A DNA stretch of 9,904 nt. Origin: an uncultured Spirochaetales bacterium (GTDB taxonomy: Bacteria > Spirochaetota > Spirochaetia > Sphaerochaetales > Sphaerochaetaceae). Location of the stretch: positions 1 through 9,904 of the forward strand of contig CASEZU010000176.1 in assembly GCA_949292445.1 (NCBI GenBank). Direction: 5' to 3'. This document shows positions 6,412 to 9,904 of this stretch, piece by piece. The notes under the pieces are model-generated. The model was not told the DNA's origin, made no database searches, and saw nothing but the letters and a program-made list of their open reading frames with translations. The position numbers and the translations under genes are program-made. Position 1 is the stretch's first letter. Each line of letters begins with the position of its first letter.

Positions 6412-7569
6412 GTGCGTAAGATGCTTCTGCCAGTTCTGTTCATCCTCATCACGCTGCCTCTCTCCGCGATAGGTTTCGGCTACCATGTCTTCGAGATACG
6501 TACGGAGCCGGAGTTCGGCAAGGGGGTGTTCCCCACATCTGTCAAGTACCAGTTCAATTTTCCCGTTCCCGATCTGATAGAAGGAAACAGGACGGAGCTT
6601 GCGTTCCGTCTGGATAATGGGCTGGTGTACAGGACGCTCAGGCAGGATCCGGAGACAGGGGAGATCTTCGCAGAGGATCCGCTTCTGTATGCGTTCCCGA
6701 AGGAATATACAGTCCATTACGATGAGTTCAACCTTTTCTTCGCGCAGGGCTTCTTCGACACGTCTTTCTCGGACCGGGACCTGCTGACAGCATTCGTCTC
6801 GATAGACGGCCGCTTCGAGATGGCGTTTGAGAGGCTGTCATGGATGACATCACCCGGTGAGACAGAGGGGCTTTTCTGGAGAGGAAACGGTGACTACCGC
6901 TTCCCCGCTGACGGCTCCTGGACAGGTGCTCCGGAGCTTTCCGATGACAGGTCTGTCTTCCAGACCACCATCACGGCGGGGCTGATGTTCGATTACATGC
7001 GCGATACTCTGACGCGGAGGGACGGCATAAGGGGCGGCACATACTGGCGCTTCGCTCCTGAGTGGATGATCCTCACCGACGGCTCTGCATCGTTCGTGCT
7101 CTCCTGGAATGAGGCGCAGCTTTCGAAGACGCTTTTTTCCGTTCCTGCAGATAATGGAAAAACCTGGTTCAGCATCGTGCTCGATGACTGGGTCACATAC
7201 AGGTGGATATATGGATCAAAGGTTCCCGCCTACATCCAGGGCGGGGATATCTGGGGGCCTGACGTGCCCAATGCGCGGAATGTCATCACTAACCGTTTGG
7301 CGCTCACATTCTACGGCCCGCAGATCATAAGCAGGGACACATATCCTTCGCTGATGCTTTTCTGGGATCTTGGCTGGGGGCTGGGCCGTGTGCTCAACAC
7401 ATCGTCGGAAAAAAGCATTGCCGAGAGCGTCGGCAGCTATGGCATCCGGGCTGAGTTCGTCATTGCCGGTATCGCGCAGTTCTTCTATGAGATAGGATGT
7501 TCCTACGACCCTGTATTCAATGAGGATATGTTCGTGGAACAGAGATTCGGTTTCTCGGTGGGCATATGA
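6412..7569 (+). CDS. Exported beta-rich protein, paralog 2 (putative outer membrane protein)
   Basis: The GTG at 6412 follows an ideal ribosome binding site and yields 385 residues starting MRKMLLPVLFILITLPLSA, a signal peptide likely cut near residue 19. An in-frame ATG at 6340 would lie inside the previous gene. The rest is rich in aromatic, alternating strands and ends in EQRFGFSVGI, like an outer-membrane barrel terminus. It is a divergent paralog of the preceding protein. Matching blocks include FNLFFAQGFFDT (106-117) with IDLYLDQGFWDN (128-139 in paralog 1), DRSVF (179-183) with SRSVF (204-208), MRDTLT (196-201) with DRDTPT (221-226), ADNGKTW (246-252) with QDNGWNW (278-284) and FYGPQIISRDTY (300-311) with FNGPQFMAGDCY (325-336). 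The order is conserved throughout. Function is unknown; outer membrane or periplasmic location is inferred. The gene overlaps the next by 4 bases or 1, depending on the start. Confidence 0.78.
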   Translation: MRKMLLPVLFILITLPLSAIGFGYHVFEIRTEPEFGKGVFPTSVKYQFNFPVPDLIEGNRTELAFRLDNGLVYRTLRQDPETGEIFAEDPLLYAFPKEYTVHYDEFNLFFAQGFFDTSFSDRDLLTAFVSIDGRFEMAFERLSWMTSPGETEGLFWRGNGDYRFPADGSWTGAPELSDDRSVFQTTITAGLMFDYMRDTLTRRDGIRGGTYWRFAPEWMILTDGSASFVLSWNEAQLSKTLFSVPADNGKTWFSIVLDDWVTYRWIYGSKVPAYIQGGDIWGPDVPNARNVITNRLALTFYGPQIISRDTYPSLMLFWDLGWGLGRVLNTSSEKSIAESVGSYGIRAEFVIAGIAQFFYEIGCSYDPVFNEDMFVEQRFGFSVGI

Positions 7570-8231
7570 TGAGAAAAGTGCTTTCAGCAATGCTGATTCT
7601 CCTGGCTTCAGCCGTTCTTCCGGCGGTATCGTTTGATCTCCGGGGCGGCCTGGAATGGTCGTATGACACCAATGCTTTTTCCGATCCTCTTCCTCTGGGA
7701 TATGATCCTGCAGAGGGATTCCCGAATGGCGGTGAGTTCATCCGCCGGATGAATATAGGGATGCATGCAAGTGCCGATATCTACTTCGAGGAAGACTCCC
7801 GGTTCGGGCTTTCCACGTTCCTGACGCTGCGTTTTCCCTATTTCTCGCAGTCCGTGCTGCCTGATGGCAGCGGCTATGACTGGGAATACAGGACAGAGGA
7901 CAGCCTCAGCCGGCAGCATACAAGCCTTTTCTGCGGCATCGGTCCGGTGTTCCGCTACAGCACAGGGCGGGTAGACATCCTCCTTCCCATCCGCTTCAGC
8001 ATCGGTTCATATGACTGGTTCACCTCAGGCGTGGTCATGGGGGTATCAATAGAACCCGGCATAAATGTCTTCCTGACGGATGATGTCTTCCTCTCATTCG
8101 CGCTTACATACGATGCCCATCTCGTGAAGCTCTTCCTTTCGATGAATCAGGTATATGATCCCGGGTATATAATGCTCACATGCGGGGCGTATGCAGGTGC
8201 AGGCTTCAGATTCGGAGGTGCTGATGCGTAG
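7569..8231 (+). CDS. Small exported beta-barrel-like protein A
   Basis: Two adjacent ATGs (7566 and 7569) occur in ATGATGAG. I list the second because it gives the MRK start shared by its neighbours; the first is equally possible. The product has 220 residues. The signal peptide MRKVLSAMLILLASAVLPAVS probably ends at residue 21, followed by FDLRGGLEW. The remainder alternates hydrophobic and polar residues in about eight strand-like stretches (FGLSTFLTLRFPYF, GRVDILLPIRFSIGSY, DVFLSFALTYDAHL, GAYAGAGFRFG), as in small eight-stranded outer-membrane barrels. The last strand ends in GFRF with a short GGADA tail. I know no named family or function for it. It overlaps the paralog 2 stop and the next gene, so it belongs to the same transcript. 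Confidence 0.72.
   Translation: MRKVLSAMLILLASAVLPAVSFDLRGGLEWSYDTNAFSDPLPLGYDPAEGFPNGGEFIRRMNIGMHASADIYFEEDSRFGLSTFLTLRFPYFSQSVLPDGSGYDWEYRTEDSLSRQHTSLFCGIGPVFRYSTGRVDILLPIRFSIGSYDWFTSGVVMGVSIEPGINVFLTDDVFLSFALTYDAHLVKLFLSMNQVYDPGYIMLTCGAYAGAGFRFGGADA
8214..8218 (+). promoter_or_regulatory. Ribosome binding site for small exported protein B
   Basis: GGAGG ends 5 bases before the ATG at 8224 and lies within the last codons of the preceding gene. It selects 8224 over the in-frame ATG at 8191. Confidence 0.65.
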
Positions 8232-8844
8232 GGCCATTTTAATGCTGCTTCTCTCCTCGCTCTTCACCCTCCATGCCTCTCCTGAGCTCTGGATCGGCGG
8301 ATCCTTCATTGCGGACAGGAATGAGGTTTCCGATGAGATCGCAGGCTCATTCCCTGCTATGGGGGAATCTGTCTCGCAGATCAAGTCCTTGGGGCTTGAC
8401 TTGGATCTTGTTTTCTTTCCTTCCGACAAAGTCCGCATAGGCCTCATCGGGGGATACAACATGATGCTCCCCATAGGACGTACGCTGACGGGCGGTGTTA
8501 ATGAGGGGTATATAACCTATGATTTCGATTTCCGGCAGGATCTCTCGATCGGTCTCGCTTACTACCAGTTCTTCACTCCGCGCATCGGGGCTTTCCTCAC
8601 TGCCGCTTTCGGCTATTCCGCTTACCGCACAGCTTCCGAGCATATTCCCAATGACTCTGCCCCGATGGACTTCATCGAGGAGAAGGAGTATGGTGTCCTG
8701 GCGGAGCTGGGGGTAATATCGCGCTCAGGAAGCATGTATTTCCGCCTCGGCTTCTCCGGATACTACGATCTTTATCACAGGGAGAGTGCGGGGTACAGGC
8801 TTGCGCTTGTCGTAGGCGGAGGCGTGATCATTGGCGGATACTGA
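8224..8844 (+). CDS. Small exported beta-barrel-like protein B
   Basis: This is a 206-residue protein from the ATG at 8224, which overlaps the previous gene by 8 bases. An in-frame start at 8191 would put eleven polar residues before the signal peptide. The signal sequence MRRAILMLLLSSLFTLHA ends near residue 18. The mature part shows regular amphipathic strands separated by polar turns: LDLDLVFFPSDKVRIGLIGGY, ISIGLAYYQFF-like and IGAFLTAAFGYSAYR segments, then SMYFRLGFSGYYDLY. It ends in the strand RLALVVGGGVIIGGY, with a terminal aromatic residue as favoured by the outer-membrane barrel assembly signal. Size and strand count fit an OmpA-N/OmpW-like eight-stranded barrel, but no family signature was recognised. 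Its order of strands resembles small exported protein A, so the two may be distant paralogs. It is the last gene of the + strand run. Confidence 0.72.
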   Translation: MRRAILMLLLSSLFTLHASPELWIGGSFIADRNEVSDEIAGSFPAMGESVSQIKSLGLDLDLVFFPSDKVRIGLIGGYNMMLPIGRTLTGGVNEGYITYDFDFRQDLSIGLAYYQFFTPRIGAFLTAAFGYSAYRTASEHIPNDSAPMDFIEEKEYGVLAELGVISRSGSMYFRLGFSGYYDLYHRESAGYRLALVVGGGVIIGGY

Positions 8845-8858
8845 CAGGAACCTGCAGT

Positions 8859-8892
8859 TCATAATTCCACTGCAGCACGCCGGAAATTATGA
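8859..8892. terminator. Imperfect hairpin between convergent genes, possible bidirectional terminator
   Basis: TCATAATTCC (8859-8868) pairs with GGAAATTATGA (8882-8892), with one bulged A at 8884 and a 13-base loop. It lies 14 bases after the exported-protein stop and just before the stop of the convergent MerR gene, where a shared terminator is expected. The stem is AT-rich and no long T-tract is present, so efficiency is uncertain. Confidence 0.4.
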
Positions 8893-8896
8893 TGAT

Positions 8897-9625
8897 CTAC
8901 AGCGTGAACTCCGGTTTTGCGCCATACTCTTCTTCTGCCCAGCGGCAGAGCTCTTCCATTGTCCGCTTCCTGTTCTCTTCAGTGCAGCCTGCAATGAGGT
9001 ATTTTCCTGCGGGCAGGATCTTCAGACCGTCATAGCCGGCATACCGGGTACAGAGCGCAAATAGTCTGTCATGACTGCCGTCATTGTATATGCCGGCAAG
9101 ATCCTCGAATGAGAACTGATCCTTCAGGCCGGCGGGAATACTGCCGTAGAAGTGGCCGAGATAGTTCCAGAGATTGTCCAGCGTAGGTTCTCCGCGTGTT
9201 CCGGAGAGCATGATCACACGCTCGGGAATCTCCTTCACGGCAATGCCGCTGGAGCCTTGCTGCTGCCATCTCAGCTTGCTTTCATAGTCCGCTCTGGCCA
9301 GCGCTATCTTTTTCTTACTGTATTCCAGTGCAGCTATCTTTTCGTCAGCTTTCTTCTCCGCTCCGGAAAGGAATCCGATGATTTCCTCCAGGCTGTCGTA
9401 TTGCAGGACTTTCCTTATCTCATTCAGCGACAGATCCATCATCTGCAGGGCCCGCACCGTATTGAGGCGGATGATGTCCTCTCTGGAATAGTACCTGTAG
9501 TTCGTGTATTCATCCTTCCTGCTGGGACTCACCAGACCGATGCGGTCATAATGACGCAGTGTCTCGCTTGTGGTATGGGCTTCCTTGGCCGCTTCGCCTA
9601 TTGTGAGATATTTCTTTTCATTCAT
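8897..9625 (-). CDS. MerR-family regulator with GyrI-like effector domain (BmrR type)
   Basis: The product has 242 residues from the ATG at 9625. Residues 5-73 form the winged-helix MerR DNA-binding domain (YLTIGEAAKEAHTTSETLRHYDRIGLV, then NYRYYSREDIIRLN). Residues 75-120 are the long dimerisation helix. Residues 128-242 resemble a GyrI-like small-molecule-binding domain, ending in ILPAGKYLIAGCTEENR and EEYGAKPEFTL. There is no cysteine pair for metal binding in the dimerisation loop, so a drug-like or other organic ligand is more likely than a metal. Such regulators usually twist DNA in a promoter with a long spacer and often control an adjacent transporter or enzyme. In-frame ATGs at 9634, 9655 and 9682 are alternatives, but the residues they add do not resemble the family and overlap the promoter or dyad. 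No good ribosome binding site precedes 9625. Confidence 0.88.
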   Translation of the reverse strand: MNEKKYLTIGEAAKEAHTTSETLRHYDRIGLVSPSRKDEYTNYRYYSREDIIRLNTVRALQMMDLSLNEIRKVLQYDSLEEIIGFLSGAEKKADEKIAALEYSKKKIALARADYESKLRWQQQGSSGIAVKEIPERVIMLSGTRGEPTLDNLWNYLGHFYGSIPAGLKDQFSFEDLAGIYNDGSHDRLFALCTRYAGYDGLKILPAGKYLIAGCTEENRKRTMEELCRWAEEEYGAKPEFTL

Positions 9626-9633
9626 CGTTGACA

Positions 9634-9648
9634 TTTGTGTTACACAAA
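9634..9648. promoter_or_regulatory. Perfect 15-base dyad, candidate operator
   Basis: TTTGTGT-T-ACACAAA is perfectly symmetric, with 7-base arms around one central base. On the - strand it covers the predicted transcription start and the first bases of the MerR leader, placing it well for autorepression. Whether MerR itself or another factor binds here is unknown. It does not lie between the -35 and -10 boxes as classic MerR operators do. Confidence 0.5.
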
Positions 9649-9653
9649 AGTCC

Positions 9654-9682
9654 ATCCTAGCAGGGGGAACGGGAAATTCCAA
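9654..9682 (-). promoter_or_regulatory. Candidate sigma-70 promoter of the MerR gene
   Basis: On the - strand TTGGAA (9682-9677) and TAGGAT (9659-9654) are separated by exactly 17 bases; each matches its consensus at four of six positions. The predicted start of transcription is near 9647, about 20 bases ahead of the ATG at 9625. The normal 17-base spacing suggests constitutive or repressed rather than MerR-twisted expression. Confidence 0.45.
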
Positions 9683-9794
9683 CTGCAGAAGGGGTTCCCG
9701 GATGGCAGAAGGACGGATTGCGCGTCCTCTCTGACACCACCTGTTTTACAGCGCTGAAACAGAGATTCAGGAATTCATCGGAGAAGGGAGAATG

Positions 9795-9904
9795 ATGAGA
9801 TTATTATTTCTTGCAGCAGCCATGCTGCTTTCCTGCAGCCTGACAGCAGGCTGTTCTGAGAGTACCGGTTTCACCGCTTGCGGATATGATGCTGAGAGCG
9901 GCGA
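9795..9904 (+). CDS. Lipoprotein, N-terminal part (3' end outside window)
   Basis: Two adjacent ATGs occur at 9792 and 9795. The second has an AAGG (9784-9787) at a 7-base spacing and is preferred. The visible residues begin MRLLFLAAAMLLSCSLTAGC and continue into SESTGFTACGYDAESG before the window ends. The charged start, hydrophobic core and LTAGC lipobox mark a type II signal peptide, with the modified cysteine at residue 20 and serine at +2. The mature protein is too short here for a family call. The gene diverges from the MerR gene with about 170 bases between their starts, so it may be a target of that regulator. If sorted to the outer membrane it would be a client type for a Lol-like transporter such as that in region 1. 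Confidence 0.65.
   Translation, partial: MRLLFLAAAMLLSCSLTAGCSESTGFTACGYDAESG

Noticed and set aside
8831..9064. 77-codon + strand frame opposite the end of the MerR gene
   Set aside because: It lies opposite the well-supported GyrI-like domain and has no motif.
9718..9767. Possible + strand promoter for the lipoprotein (TTGCGC or CTGACA as -35)
   Set aside because: No acceptable -10 box was found at 16-18 bases from either hexamer.

Overview
The window reads as ordinary, gene-dense bacterial chromosome, with GC apparently somewhat above half. It holds eleven protein genes plus a twelfth cut by the right edge. No rRNA, tRNA, insertion sequence, CRISPR array or replication origin was seen. 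Many secreted beta-rich proteins, a Lol-type ABC transporter and lipoproteins point to a diderm anaerobe. Gene style (frequent AGG/AGA arginine codons, short MRK/MRR signal peptides, families of divergent outer-membrane-like proteins) reminds me of Spirochaetota such as the Sphaerochaeta/Treponema group. That placement is an inference, not a proof.

Region 1 (1-3338, + strand) is one tightly overlapping operon. It starts with the C-terminal part of a YD/YwqK-like repeat protein, followed by a LolC/LolE-type permease, a LolD-type ATPase and a second LolC/LolE-type permease. Every junction overlaps (4, 17 and 8 bases), so the genes are probably translationally coupled. The transporter would be a heteromer of two permeases and an ATPase dimer, a plan known for lipoprotein release from the inner membrane. 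The repeat protein is the unexplained partner.

Region 2 (3372-4295) is a complete ribonuclease Z (tRNA 3' maturation), followed by an 82-base gap containing a perfect 10-bp hairpin without a U-tract.

Region 3 (4378-8844, + strand) is a five-gene run. It begins with an acetyl-esterase-like alpha/beta hydrolase, followed by four consecutive exported beta-rich proteins whose genes abut or overlap. The first two exported proteins (about 414 and 385 aa) are clear divergent paralogs of each other. The last two (about 220 and 206 aa) look like small outer-membrane barrels and may form a second pair. No function is known to me for these four; they are the most promising undescribed material here.

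Region 4 (8845-9904) has a convergent BmrR-type MerR regulator on the - strand, separated from region 3 by an imperfect terminator-like hairpin. Upstream of the regulator are a recognisable promoter and a perfect 15-base dyad near the predicted transcription start. Beyond these lies the start of a divergent lipoprotein gene that runs off the window.
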